64,000 nt of DNA from Terrimesophilobacter sp044464485 (GTDB lineage: Bacteria; Actinomycetota; Actinomycetes; Actinomycetales; Microbacteriaceae): contig JBIQLG010000006.1 of NCBI GenBank assembly GCA_044464485.1, forward strand, positions 1 to 64,000, given 5' to 3'. The position numbers were made by a program, and so were the translations under genes. The notes beneath the pieces are model-generated. The model saw only the letters and a program-made list of their open reading frames with translations. It did no database searches and had not been told where the DNA came from. Shown piece by piece: positions 15,922 through 24,619 of the stretch. How positions within the stretch are numbered: position 1 is the stretch's first letter; each line of letters begins with the position of its first letter.

Positions 15922-17583
15922 TCACGGTACGGAGAGCACCAAAACGTCGGAAGGCGGCGAGGCCGTCCCGGAGCAGGATGCCGTGTACGAGACCTTCGTG
16001 TCGCCCGGGTCGCCCCGCAGCGTGATCGTCGCGGTCGTCGTTCCTGCGGGAACCGGGTTGGTGCTGGTGACCGTACCGTTTTCAATGGCGATGCTGTAGT
16101 GATCCAGCGTCGTCGGCGACGGGCAGCCAAACGTCGGCCACGAAATCGTCACCGACTGGGAGGCCGTGTACGGTCCCGCCGGTGAAGCGCTGAGCGCGCC
16201 CGGTTTCGACGGTGCGGGAATGGGCGAATAAATCTTGACGTTGATCGTCGTGCCCTTTCGCACGTTGCCGGCGGGGCTTATCGCGTACACGGTGAGTTCG
16301 TCTGCTTTCGTCGGAGCTTGAACTCCCTGCGTCACGTCGTAGGACAGCCCCAGTTTGTCCAGCGCGTCTTCGACCTCGGACTGCGTCATGCCCTTGAACT
16401 GGGAAATATTGATGTTCACCAAATCCGGCGTCGGCGAGGGCTTCGGCGTCGGGGTGGTCGGCCTTGGGTTTGGTGTAACCGAATTGGTGGGCGCAGTGGA
16501 CGGGCCGATGGAGGAGTTCGGCACGACGAGCAACGTCACGATGGCACCAATGAGGACTACCAGAAGAATCGCGATGAGCGCGATCAGCGGCCAGGTCCAC
16601 GGGTTGCGGCGTCGCGATTCCGTGGGGGGTACGCCGATACCCTGCGCGTCAACGGAGGGGAGCACTTGCGTGGCGGTGACTGCACCGGCGGCGGTGGCGC
16701 CGAAAGCGGTGCCGAAGGAAGCATCGCCGAGCACGCTGGGCACCGCGGTCGCAGCGGCGCCGACGTCTCCTCTCCGTAGTGCCTGCGCCGCGCGGGCGAG
16801 GTGTGCGGCAGAGGCAGGGCGATCTGCGGGATTCTTGGCAATACAGGAGTAGACGAGGTTGCGGACCGGCTCGGAGACCGTCGACGGCAGATCCGGTGCC
16901 GTGTCATTGATCTGCGCCATGGCGATCGCCACTTGCGACTCGCCCGTGAACGGGCGTCGGCCCGCCAGCGCCTCGTACGCCACGATGCCGAGTGAATAAA
17001 TGTCGGTTGTGGGAGATGCTGGATGCCCGCTCGCCTGCTCTGGTGACAGGTATTGAACCGTCCCCATCACCTGACCTGTGGCCGTGAGCGGCACCTGATC
17101 GGCAATGCGGGCGATCCCGAAATCGGTGATCTTCACGCGACCGTCTGGCGTGATGAGCAGGTTTCCCGGTTTGATGTCCCGGTGAACGAGGCCGGCAGCG
17201 TGTGCAGCATGCAGCGCGGAAGCGGTTTGCGCGACGATGTCCAGAACGCGATCAGTGGAGAGCACTCGCTCGCGTTCCAGAATCGTGGACAGCGCTTCGC
17301 CGGGCACGAGTTCCATGACGAGGTAGGCGCTGCCCTCTTCTTCGCCGTAGTCGAAGACGTTCGCAATGCTTTCGTGGTTGACGAGAGCAGCGTGTCGCGC
17401 CTCGGCGCGGAATCGTTCGAGGAAGCCCGGGTCGCCCAGATACTCGTCCTTGAGAATCTTGATGGCGACCGTGCGGCCGATCACGAGATCCGTGGCCTGC
17501 CACACCTCGCCCATCCCACCGATCGCAATGCGGTTGGAAAGCTGGTACCGCCCCCCAAATGTGAGGCCGCTTGTCGGTCTCAT
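15922..17583 (-). CDS. pknA: Serine/threonine protein kinase PknA-like with PASTA and fibronectin-like extracellular part
   Basis: The 553-residue protein begins MRPTSGLTFGGRYQL. Lys42, HRDIKPGN (Asp136) and DFG (154-156) mark an active Hanks-type kinase. After a Ser/Pro/Ala-rich stretch comes a transmembrane helix at about residues 350-375 and a Pro/Thr linker. One PASTA-like repeat (GMTQSEVEDALDKLGL) and a C-terminal beta-rich, fibronectin-III-like segment with two Cys residues follow. PknA of mycobacteria has no comparable extracellular domain. The ATG overlaps the pbpA stop (17580-17583), so translation is coupled; the frame extends further upstream but within pbpA. Confidence 0.93.
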   Translation of the reverse strand: MRPTSGLTFGGRYQLSNRIAIGGMGEVWQATDLVIGRTVAIKILKDEYLGDPGFLERFRAEARHAALVNHESIANVFDYGEEEGSAYLVMELVPGEALSTILERERVLSTDRVLDIVAQTASALHAAHAAGLVHRDIKPGNLLITPDGRVKITDFGIARIADQVPLTATGQVMGTVQYLSPEQASGHPASPTTDIYSLGIVAYEALAGRRPFTGESQVAIAMAQINDTAPDLPSTVSEPVRNLVYSCIAKNPADRPASAAHLARAAQALRRGDVGAAATAVPSVLGDASFGTAFGATAAGAVTATQVLPSVDAQGIGVPPTESRRRNPWTWPLIALIAILLVVLIGAIVTLLVVPNSSIGPSTAPTNSVTPNPRPTTPTPKPSPTPDLVNINISQFKGMTQSEVEDALDKLGLSYDVTQGVQAPTKADELTVYAISPAGNVRKGTTINVKIYSPIPAPSKPGALSASPAGPYTASQSVTISWPTFGCPSPTTLDHYSIAIENGTVTSTNPVPAGTTTATITLRGDPGDTKVSYTASCSGTASPPSDVLVLSVP

Positions 17584-19022
17584 TTGTTCAGCACCGCCTC
17601 CATAACCTGCCTCGCGATTGGTGCAGCAATCGCGTTTCCGTAACTCGTGCCGCCGTCTTCGATGACCACCGCTATCGCGACTTTCGGGTTTTGCGCCGGG
17701 GCGAACCCGGTGAACCACAGCGTAAATGGTTCGCCAACGCCATTTTCGGCTGTTCCGGTTTTGCCGCCGACATCGATCCCCCTAATTCTGCCATTGCTTG
17801 CAGCGCCGTTGTTGACGTTGTTGATCATCATGGTGGTGATCGTGGCCGCCGTTTCCCGGGAAAGGGGAGCGAAGAGGACAGCGGGTTGAAAATCTGAGAT
17901 GACCGTGAGGTCCGGCGCGATGATGGAGTGCACGAGCGTGGGCTGCATGACGTTTCCGCCGTTCGCTATTCCTGCCGAAATCATGGCAATTTGCAGTGGC
18001 GTGACGCGCACATTGGCTTGCCCGAAGGAGGAAAGCATGAGCTGCGGGGCATCCAGCGAATCCGGGATGGTGCTGGGGGTGACCGCCATCGGAATGTCAA
18101 CCTCTGATCCGAAGCCGTAACGCTGTGCGTACTTGCGCAGCTCATCCTGACCGAGCGCCGCACCCAGCTCCGCGAACGGGATGTTGCAGCTCAGCCGCAA
18201 CGCGTCGGCGATGCTCACGGTTTCGCCGGGTCCGCACGGGCCATCATCCGAATTGGTGATGACGGAAGTACTAAGCGGAAGTTGCAGAGTCGCCGGGTTC
18301 GGGAACGTGCTTTGAGGCGTGAATTTGCCGCTGTCCAGGGCGGCCGAAGTGACGACGAGTTTGAAAACGCTACCCGGGTGGTAAAGGTTTCCGCCGATCG
18401 CGCGGTTGAAAAGTGGGTTGTGCGGGTCGTTGAGCAGCTCGTTGTATGCGGAAATGACATCCGCAGAGTTGTGCGAAGCCAGTCGGTTCGGGTCGTATGA
18501 GGGCTTGGACACCATGGCAAGAATCGCGCCCGTCGACGGGTCGAGAGCGACGATGGCGCCCGTGTGGTCGCCGAGTGCATCCCAGGCGGCCTGTTGCACG
18601 GCGGGATCGATAGTCAGTTCGACCGCTGCCCCTTTGGGATTTTGACCCGTGAGGATGGCGTTCACTTTCGCGAGGAACTGGTCGTTCGCCGTGCCGCTCA
18701 GGTAGTCGTTGAGCTCGCCTTCGATACCGCTTGTGCCCTGATTGAGCGTGAAATAACCGGTGATGGGCGCGTAGAGTTCTGGTTTCGTGTAGACGCGCTG
18801 GAACCGGTTCTTGTCGTCCACCGGTTCCGACTCGGCGATGGGTTCGCCCGCGACGAGAATCGGGCCACGCTCGGCGGAGTAACTTTCGTAGAGCGTGCGT
18901 GCGTTGTGCGGGTTATCGCGAAGATTGTCGGCCTGAAATACGGAAATGGTGGTGGTCGAGCAGAACAGCGCGACGAACATGATGAGGATGACGGCGCTGA
19001 CGCGTTTAAGTTCGCGGTTCAC
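17580..19022 (-). CDS. pbpA: Penicillin-binding transpeptidase PbpA
   Basis: This 480-residue class B enzyme cross-links peptidoglycan. One membrane anchor lies at about residues 8-30, followed by a short pedestal domain. The transpeptidase domain carries SVFK with the nucleophile Ser218, the SCN motif, and GGKTGTAE. The gene overlaps rodA by 4 bases upstream and pknA by 4 bases downstream. PbpA paired with a RodA-type glycosyltransferase is the expected polymerase/cross-linker couple, and the neighbouring kinase is known to act on PbpA in mycobacteria. Confidence 0.95.
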   Translation of the reverse strand: MNRELKRVSAVILIMFVALFCSTTTISVFQADNLRDNPHNARTLYESYSAERGPILVAGEPIAESEPVDDKNRFQRVYTKPELYAPITGYFTLNQGTSGIEGELNDYLSGTANDQFLAKVNAILTGQNPKGAAVELTIDPAVQQAAWDALGDHTGAIVALDPSTGAILAMVSKPSYDPNRLASHNSADVISAYNELLNDPHNPLFNRAIGGNLYHPGSVFKLVVTSAALDSGKFTPQSTFPNPATLQLPLSTSVITNSDDGPCGPGETVSIADALRLSCNIPFAELGAALGQDELRKYAQRYGFGSEVDIPMAVTPSTIPDSLDAPQLMLSSFGQANVRVTPLQIAMISAGIANGGNVMQPTLVHSIIAPDLTVISDFQPAVLFAPLSRETAATITTMMINNVNNGAASNGRIRGIDVGGKTGTAENGVGEPFTLWFTGFAPAQNPKVAIAVVIEDGGTSYGNAIAAPIARQVMEAVLNK

Positions 19023-20440
19023 GGACCGATCACCAGCCTCGGCTGATTTCGCACCGAATCGGAGAGGCGAAGCAGCAGCGCGACGATGATCCAGTTCGCC
19101 ACGAGCGAGGACCCGCCGGCGGCAAGGAACGGCGTGGTCAGCCCGGTCAATGGAATAACCCGCGTGACGCCTCCCACGACGATGAACACCTGCAGGGCGA
19201 TCACGAACGAGAGCCCGACCCCGAGCAGGCGACCGAAGTCATCCTGCCCGGCAAAGCCGATTCTCATGCCCCGCGAAACCAGGATCAGGTAGAGAGCGAA
19301 AATCGCGAAGAGTCCCGCGAGGCCCAGTTCTTCTCCGAGGCTCGCGATAATGTAGTCGCTTTGCGCCAGGGGAACGATTTGCGGCCAGCCTTTGCCGAAC
19401 CCTGATCCGATGAGTCCGCCATGGGCGAGCCCGAAAAGGCCCTGCACCAACTGGTAGCTGCCGCCGACCGCGTTGTAGACATCCGGATTGAACGCGTCCA
19501 GCCAACCGTGGAATCGGGCACCGACGTAACTGAACAGTTGACTTGCGGCAATGGCGCCTCCGACGAACAGCACCAGGCCGAGGACGACCCAACTCAGCCG
19601 CGCGGTCGTGACGTAGATCATGACGAGAAAAAGCCCGAAATACAGGAGCGATGTTCCCAGGTCGCGTTGCACGATGAGAACGACCATCGCCGCCACCCAA
19701 ATCACCAGAATCGGACCGAGGTCGCGCGCTCGCGGGAACTTCATGCCGAGAAATTTTGTTCCGACGAGGGAAAGACTGTCTCTCGCCTGCACCAGATATC
19801 CGGCGAAGAAGATCGCTAACGCGATTTTTGCCAACTCGCCGGGCTGGAAGGAAAAGATGCCCAAACGAATCCAGAGTCTGGCGCCAAACTGCTCATAGCC
19901 GATGACGGGCAGCATCGGCAAAATGAGCAGAATGATTCCGGAGAACATCGCGATGTATCGATAACGCTGAAGCACCCGTGGGTTGCGGATGGTGATGACC
20001 ACGGCCATGGCGATGACGAGCGCAATGGCCGTCCACGCGATTTGACGCACACCGTCGGCATCCCAGCCGGAGAGCTTTTCGGCGATATCCAGCCGATAGA
20101 TCTCTGCAATACCAAGGCCGTTCAACAGAGTCGCCACCGGCAAGAGGAAAGGGTCTGCTTCCGGTGCGACAAAACGTAGCGCGATGTGCATGGCGATCGC
20201 GAGTGCGGCGAGTGCGCCGCCGAGCCAGATGATCTCCGGATGGATTTCCCCGAGAGCACCCAACTGAACCAGCACGATGGCCGCGCCATTCAATGCGAAG
20301 GCGACGACAAGCAGAAACAGTTCCAGGTTGCGCGCTTTCGCTGGAACGTGAACGCGAAGCCGCAGCGGCGGTTCGTTGGGGTCGCGGGTGCCGTCCGAAT
20401 CGGGCGAGGCCGCGGTGACTTCTTTCGTGACCTCAGCCAT
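19019..20440 (-). CDS. rodA: RodA/FtsW-family peptidoglycan glycosyltransferase
   Basis: This 473-residue SEDS protein polymerises lipid II. It has a cytoplasmic charged N-terminus and about 10-12 transmembrane helices. The conserved motifs are ARLWIRLGIFSFQPGELAKIALAIF, shown here only to place them at about residues 188-212, the catalytic-Asp loop QRDLGTSLL, GSGFGKG, and EELGL. It overlaps pstP by 8 bases and pbpA by 4. Because it is paired with PbpA in the FHA-kinase operon, it is the RodA-like member rather than the septal FtsW of the dcw cluster. Confidence 0.94.
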   Translation of the reverse strand: MAEVTKEVTAASPDSDGTRDPNEPPLRLRVHVPAKARNLELFLLVVAFALNGAAIVLVQLGALGEIHPEIIWLGGALAALAIAMHIALRFVAPEADPFLLPVATLLNGLGIAEIYRLDIAEKLSGWDADGVRQIAWTAIALVIAMAVVITIRNPRVLQRYRYIAMFSGIILLILPMLPVIGYEQFGARLWIRLGIFSFQPGELAKIALAIFFAGYLVQARDSLSLVGTKFLGMKFPRARDLGPILVIWVAAMVVLIVQRDLGTSLLYFGLFLVMIYVTTARLSWVVLGLVLFVGGAIAASQLFSYVGARFHGWLDAFNPDVYNAVGGSYQLVQGLFGLAHGGLIGSGFGKGWPQIVPLAQSDYIIASLGEELGLAGLFAIFALYLILVSRGMRIGFAGQDDFGRLLGVGLSFVIALQVFIVVGGVTRVIPLTGLTTPFLAAGGSSLVANWIIVALLLRLSDSVRNQPRLVIGP

Positions 20441-21677
20441 CGCTCGTATCGGACAATCGTTTGATGATCGCGCGTGCGTCCGCCAGGTCTTTCGCGCTGA
20501 TCGTGGCCATGACGGTGGAGCGGGTGTAGGGGTTCAAGTCGACGAGCTTAATGCTCGTCTGCTGGTAAACACTGTGAAGTGAAATGGGACCGAGATCCTG
20601 CTGCACGCCCTGATAGATCGCCACCGTCTCACCGTTCGCGCCGACGTAATAGTGCGACTGCGTCCACCGGTAGGCAAACAGAAGCGCGACGAAAATGGCT
20701 GCGATGATGAGCACGACGCCCGCAAGCCAGGTGATGCGCCTGCGGATCGCGCGCCGCTTGTCCTCGAGAATGAGCTCGTCCAGGTACTCTTCGGACTCCG
20801 GCTCGAAGTGGCTGTCTTCGTGCTGCGTCGACTTGAGCGGATGCAACAGCAGGGTCGGCAATCTCAGCGCCCGCTTGGCGCTTTCCGCCTCGTAGGTGAG
20901 CGGCATGGCTGCGGACCCCACGGTGAGCGGTGGAGTAGAGGATGACTCCGAGTTGTTGCCGATGTCGACGAGCACAATGGTGACGTTGTCGGGCGCACCC
21001 TGGTCGAGGGTCTCGCGCACGAGGCGGTTGCAGGCATCCCTGGGTCCGGGGAACGCCGCGAGCGTGGCCGCGATTTTGTCATCCGAAACGAAGCTGCTCA
21101 GCCCGTCGGAACAAATGAGCCAGCGGTCACCCGGTTGCGTGTCGAGAATGGCGGTGTCGATTTCGGGTGAGGAGTCGATATCACCGAGAACACGCATGAG
21201 TACGTGGCGGCGTGGGTGCACGGCGGCCTCATCCTGCGTGATGCGACCGCTGTCCACGAGCCGTTGCACGAACGTGTGGTCGGCGCTGACCTGATTGAGT
21301 GTTCCATCCCGATACAGGTAGATGCGCGAGTCCCCGATGTGGGCGAGCACCATCTTGTCACCCACCCGAACCAGGGCGCTCACGGTGGTACCCATGCCGG
21401 TGAGTTCCGCGTGATCGAAAACTGTTTCGGCGAGCACCGTGTTGGCGGCGAGGAGCGCGTTTTCGAGTGCAAATTCTGCTTCCTGCGCAGACGAGTAGAG
21501 GACATCCGCCTCGATCACGCGTTTGAGAGCGATCGCGGAAGCCACATCCCCTCCAGCGTGGCCGCCCATGCCGTCCGCGACCAGAAAAAGATGGCGACCG
21601 GCGTATCCGGAATCCTGATTGTTCGCGCGAAGCTTGCCCACGTGCGAGACGGCGGCGCTCTTGCCTGTTGTCGCCAT
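20433..21677 (-). CDS. pstP: PP2C-family serine/threonine phosphatase PstP
   Basis: This 414-residue metal-dependent phosphatase reverses the action of PknA and PknB. Motifs appear in the usual order: RANNQDSG, LVADGMGGHAGGD, GDSRIYLYRDG, ICSDGLSSF and APDNVTIVLVD, which supply the metal-binding aspartates. The catalytic domain covers about residues 1-235. A charged linker leads to one transmembrane helix at about 315-335 and an extracellular C-terminal part. The gene overlaps rodA by 8 bases and follows fhaB by 3, so it is part of the same transcript. Confidence 0.94.
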   Translation of the reverse strand: MATTGKSAAVSHVGKLRANNQDSGYAGRHLFLVADGMGGHAGGDVASAIALKRVIEADVLYSSAQEAEFALENALLAANTVLAETVFDHAELTGMGTTVSALVRVGDKMVLAHIGDSRIYLYRDGTLNQVSADHTFVQRLVDSGRITQDEAAVHPRRHVLMRVLGDIDSSPEIDTAILDTQPGDRWLICSDGLSSFVSDDKIAATLAAFPGPRDACNRLVRETLDQGAPDNVTIVLVDIGNNSESSSTPPLTVGSAAMPLTYEAESAKRALRLPTLLLHPLKSTQHEDSHFEPESEEYLDELILEDKRRAIRRRITWLAGVVLIIAAIFVALLFAYRWTQSHYYVGANGETVAIYQGVQQDLGPISLHSVYQQTSIKLVDLNPYTRSTVMATISAKDLADARAIIKRLSDTSDG

Positions 21678-21680
21678 GGG

Positions 21681-22181
21681 TTACCGCCGCAACTCGAAGC
21701 TCGTCGTACCGATTCTGATGGGTGTGTTGAAGGGTACGGGCGTCGGCACGGTCACGCGCTCGTTATTAAGGAACGTGCCGTTAGTGGAGTCGAGGTCCTG
21801 GATCGCCCAGTCTGTTCCCCAGGGAAAGAGGCGCGCGTGATGCGTGGATGTGTAGTCGTCGCGAATGACGAGGCCGCTTTCTGCGGAGCGCCCGATGGTG
21901 ATGGGGTCGCCGGTGAGCGGTATTTCGAGTCCCTCTTTTGCGCCCGACGTGATGACAAGACGGCGTGCGGTCTCAAGCTTCGCGATCTCTTTCTTGGGAC
22001 CGGCTTTTGTGGACGTGCGCGGCGACGGTGTCGGTGATGCCGAGGGAGCGGCATCCGCGGGCAATCGTTTGACGCGCTGCCCGAAGAGGTCGGATCGCAA
22101 TGCATACACGATGGCGAAGATGAACGCCCACAGCAGGAGCAAAAACCCGAACCGCAGGGCGAGAAGCGTAAGTTCACTCAC
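21681..22181 (-). CDS. fhaB: Membrane-anchored FHA-domain protein FhaB
   Basis: This 166-residue protein has one N-terminal transmembrane helix (about residues 8-28), a Ser/Pro/Thr linker, and a C-terminal FHA domain. The FHA phosphothreonine-binding loops are recognisable: ITIGRSAES, STHHARL, and DLDSTNGTFLN. FHA domains bind Thr-phosphorylated partners of the PknA/PknB system. It overlaps fhaA by 4 bases and leads into pstP with a 3-base gap. In mycobacteria the corresponding protein (FipA) links the kinases to division proteins. Confidence 0.92.
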   Translation of the reverse strand: MSELTLLALRFGFLLLLWAFIFAIVYALRSDLFGQRVKRLPADAAPSASPTPSPRTSTKAGPKKEIAKLETARRLVITSGAKEGLEIPLTGDPITIGRSAESGLVIRDDYTSTHHARLFPWGTDWAIQDLDSTNGTFLNNERVTVPTPVPFNTPIRIGTTSFELRR

Positions 22182-22906
22182 CAGCCGTCACCGCCGGCAT
22201 CGTGGCGTTCGGGTCGGAGGTCACCGAACTTGTCGTCGGATGCTGATTGGGCGAGCACTCGGAACACGATACGGGTTCTTCCGATGGAAATCACGGAATC
22301 GGCGGGCAGAACGGCCTTGGTCACGGGCACGCCGTTCAACGACGATCCGTTGGTCGACCCGAGATCGTTGACCTGCGCCCGCTTGCCGTCCCAGAGGACT
22401 TCTACGTGTTTGCGCGAGATTCCGCTGTCGTCCACGGTGATATCTGCCTCGGCACCCCTCCCGATGATGGTGTGCGATTTCGTGATCGGATAACGTTTTC
22501 CATCGATTTCCAGAACCGGGTTCCACGAGACGTCGCCCTTGACGCTCGATGACTCCACCTGAACGATGCCTTCGGAGAGCGTCGGGTCCTCCACGAGCCG
22601 GATGCTGATACCCCCCGCAAACTGGTAGTGCTGCGCTGTGGCGTGGGTTTGCACCAGCTGGGTCAGCTCGTCGATCAGCGTGGGGCCGATCCCCGTCATG
22701 CGCGCATGATCCCCGGGCGCCAGATGCACGGTGAACTTGTTGGGAACGAGAATGCGTTCGCGCGAGACGACGGCGGCTTTCGTGTCGAGCTCGCGGCGAA
22801 GGGCGGCGGTGATCTCGACCGGTTGGAGGCCGCTCTTGAAGGTCTTGGCGAAAGCGCCGCTGACGACACGCTCAAGTCCTTTTTCAAAACTGTCCAAGAG
22901 GCCCAA
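22178..22906 (-). CDS. fhaA: FHA-domain protein FhaA with DUF3662 domain
   Basis: This 242-residue protein heads the seven-gene operon. Residues 1-115 form the DUF3662 domain (GLLDSFEKGLERVV). The C-terminal part is an FHA domain with IGRGAEADI, SRKHVEV, and DLGSTNGSSLNG. The linker between them is much shorter than in mycobacterial FhaA. The start is TTG 22906, supported by AGGAGGGA six bases upstream. In mycobacteria the FHA domain binds the phosphorylated pseudokinase of MviN, controlling lipid II flipping; the same job here is inference from family and operon. Confidence 0.92.
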   Translation of the reverse strand: MGLLDSFEKGLERVVSGAFAKTFKSGLQPVEITAALRRELDTKAAVVSRERILVPNKFTVHLAPGDHARMTGIGPTLIDELTQLVQTHATAQHYQFAGGISIRLVEDPTLSEGIVQVESSSVKGDVSWNPVLEIDGKRYPITKSHTIIGRGAEADITVDDSGISRKHVEVLWDGKRAQVNDLGSTNGSSLNGVPVTKAVLPADSVISIGRTRIVFRVLAQSASDDKFGDLRPERHDAGGDGW

Positions 22907-22929
22907 GGGTATCCCTCCTCACTGTGTCG

Positions 22930-22935
22930 ATGTTA
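22930..22935 (-). promoter_or_regulatory. Candidate -10 box of the fhaA-pknB operon
   Basis: TAACAT on the minus strand gives a leader of about 17 bases that contains the fhaA Shine-Dalgarno sequence. No convincing -35 box is visible. Confidence 0.4.
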
Positions 22936-23021
22936 GCCGTTGAGGATCGGCATCCGGACTCAACAGCGCGAAAATAAGGCTCGGGAACGACTGCGAGGAG
23001 CGCGCACGGGCCCTGCGCTGT

Positions 23022-23027
23022 GATAAT
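23022..23027 (+). promoter_or_regulatory. Extended -10 box of tRNA-Leu
   Basis: TGTGATAAT lies 12 bases before the tRNA and shares GATAATCTC with the promoter of the tRNA-Ile/Ala pair. The -35 region is poor. Confidence 0.5.
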
Positions 23028-23038
23028 CTCACTACGCT

Positions 23039-23122
<84 letters not shown>

Positions 23123-23233
23123 CAATTTTGATGAGTCGCGACATGGGCGACAGGTGAGTCGCGACATGGGCGTCATTTTGGTTCGCGGTTGTTGGGGTTG
23201 AGTTTGTTGCGCCAGTAATGGCGGGTTGTGTCG

Positions 23234-23347
23234 ATGAGCGTGCGAATTCAGTGGGGCCGATATGTGGCGCTCGGAGCGATCGCCGCGCCGCTTACCGTCA
23301 TCGGCTCGGTCGCAGCGCTCGTTCTCATCAGCGGGGCAGAATGGTAG
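23234..23347 (+). CDS. Possible 37-residue membrane peptide
   Basis: An ATG at 23234 opens a 37-codon frame in the 281-base gap between tRNA-Leu and the FMN reductase gene. The product (MSVRIQWGRYVALG...) is one hydrophobic helix with a basic start. There is no clear Shine-Dalgarno sequence. A short membrane peptide is easy to produce by chance in this base composition, so this is only a possibility. Otherwise I see nothing in the gap. Confidence 0.25.
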   Translation: MSVRIQWGRYVALGAIAAPLTVIGSVAALVLISGAEW

Positions 23348-23404
23348 GGCGAGGTAACCGCACGTCGGGTGGAATCGCCGCCATAACGGGCTGAGAGGGA
23401 TGCA

Positions 23405-23974
23405 ATGTCGAAAGTGATGATTGTCGTTGGAAGTGTTCGACCCGGACGAATCGGGCTGCCGATCGCCGAGTGGGTTCGCGGCGTCGTGTCCGCCGACGAC
23501 CGGTTCGACATCGACTGGGCTGACTTGAAAGAACTCGCCCTTCCCTTCATGGATGAGCCGCAGCATCCGAAACTTCGCGAATACACGCAACAGCACACTC
23601 TCGAGTGGAGCGCACGCGTCGCGGGAGCGGATGCCTTCATCTTCGTGTCCCCCGAATACAACTTCAGCTATGCGCCGAGCCTGAAAAACGCGCTCGACTA
23701 TCTCCATCACGAGTGGTGGCGCAAACCCCTCGGACATGTCAGTTATGGGGGTATCTCCGGTGGTACGCGAGGAGTAACGGCACTGCGTCCGGTCGAAGTC
23801 TGTGTCGGACTCGTACCGACCGGAGCGAACGTTGAAATTCCGTGGGCCGCAAAGCAGATCGACGATGGAGGGGTTTTCGTCCCGCTCGAGTCGCAGGAAA
23901 GAGTGCTCGCGGCACTGCTGGACGAGCTCGTGACTCTCGATGGTGCATTACGCACACTCCGTGTGCAGAACTGA
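23405..23974 (+). CDS. NAD(P)H-dependent FMN reductase (flavodoxin-fold)
   Basis: This 189-residue protein belongs to the NADPH-dependent FMN reductase family. These flavodoxin-fold enzymes reduce FMN, quinones or azo compounds. The phosphate-binding loop is VGSVRPGRIGLPIAEW near the N-terminus, and the flavin-contact motif SPEYNFSYAPSLKNALDYL is typical. GYGG-like residues occur in VSYGGISGG. A GAGAGGGA sequence before the ATG serves as ribosome site. It stands alone before the copper operon; a link to metal stress is possible but not shown. Confidence 0.88.
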   Translation: MSKVMIVVGSVRPGRIGLPIAEWVRGVVSADDRFDIDWADLKELALPFMDEPQHPKLREYTQQHTLEWSARVAGADAFIFVSPEYNFSYAPSLKNALDYLHHEWWRKPLGHVSYGGISGGTRGVTALRPVEVCVGLVPTGANVEIPWAAKQIDDGGVFVPLESQERVLAALLDELVTLDGALRTLRVQN

Positions 23975-24020
23975 ACGACGTCTTCCTTCATCCCGACCAG
24001 CCAACATTCCGTCCCCGGTG

Positions 24021-24045
24021 TAATATGGATACCCCATAAGGGTAT
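24021..24045 (+). promoter_or_regulatory. CsoR-type operator overlapping the csoR promoter
   Basis: A -10 box TAATAT (24021-24026) is followed at 24029-24045 by ATACCCCATAAGGGTAT, an inverted repeat ATACCC/GGGTAT with a 5-base centre. This resembles known CsoR operators, which are GC-tract palindromes flanked by TA. The expected transcription start (about 24033) lies inside it, so apo-CsoR binding would block its own operon. Confidence 0.75.
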
Positions 24046-24056
24046 AGGAGTTTGGA

Positions 24057-24338
24057 ATGGTCGGATATGTCGACGACAAAAAGGAGCTGCTGCTTCGACT
24101 GCGGAGGGCAGAGGGTCAGGTTCGCGGCATCCATCGGATGATCGAAGAAGACACCTACTGCATCGACGTGCTCACTCAGGTTTCCGCCGTGACCAAAGCA
24201 CTTCAAAATGTGGCGCTCTCACTTTTGGAAGATCACCTCTCGCACTGCGTTGCTGAGGCCGCGAAGGAAGGCGGCCCCGTTGCCGACGAAAAAATGAACG
24301 AAGCCACAGCGGCAATTGCCAGGCTCGTTCGCTCCTAA
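24057..24338 (+). CDS. csoR: Copper-sensing transcriptional repressor CsoR
   Basis: This 93-residue all-helical repressor binds Cu(I) and then releases DNA. The Cu(I) ligand set Cys35, His60 and Cys64 (YCIDV and HLSHC) matches the Cys-His-Cys signature of CsoR rather than the RcnR or FrmR patterns. RRAEGQVRGIHRMI is the conserved DNA-contact helix. The ATG is 6 bases after AGGAG. A matching operator lies at 24029-24045. The copZ-like and copA genes follow on the same strand, so this is an autoregulated copper-export operon. Confidence 0.94.
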   Translation: MVGYVDDKKELLLRLRRAEGQVRGIHRMIEEDTYCIDVLTQVSAVTKALQNVALSLLEDHLSHCVAEAAKEGGPVADEKMNEATAAIARLVRS

Positions 24339-24388
24339 CCCGCCGGAGGCGTCGCCGCCGCGAACACATCACCACGAAGGAAACACAC

Positions 24389-24619
24389 ATGAACAACACA
24401 ACGCAAACCTTTGACGTCACGGGAATGACGTGCGCACACTGCGTCGCGAGCGTGAGCGAAGAGCTCCGCGAACTGGACGGCGTCGGTGATGTAAAAGTGG
24501 AATTGAACTCTGGAGGCGCGTCCGTGGTGACCGTCACGAGTGACCGGGAACTTGACCGCAACGAGGTTCAGGCCGCGATCAAGGAAGCAGGATACGAACT
24601 GGTGGCGTCCATCCCGTGA
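24389..24619 (+). CDS. copZ: Heavy-metal-associated (HMA) domain copper chaperone
   Basis: This 76-residue single HMA domain has the Cu(I)-binding motif MTCAHC (Cys15 and Cys18) and the usual beta-alpha-beta pattern ending in AAIKEAGYEL. It is cytoplasmic and should pass copper to the neighbouring ATPase. It lies 50 bases after csoR. Its TGA overlaps the GTG start of copA (GTGA, 24616-24619), so translation is coupled. Confidence 0.9.
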   Translation: MNNTTQTFDVTGMTCAHCVASVSEELRELDGVGDVKVELNSGGASVVTVTSDRELDRNEVQAAIKEAGYELVASIP

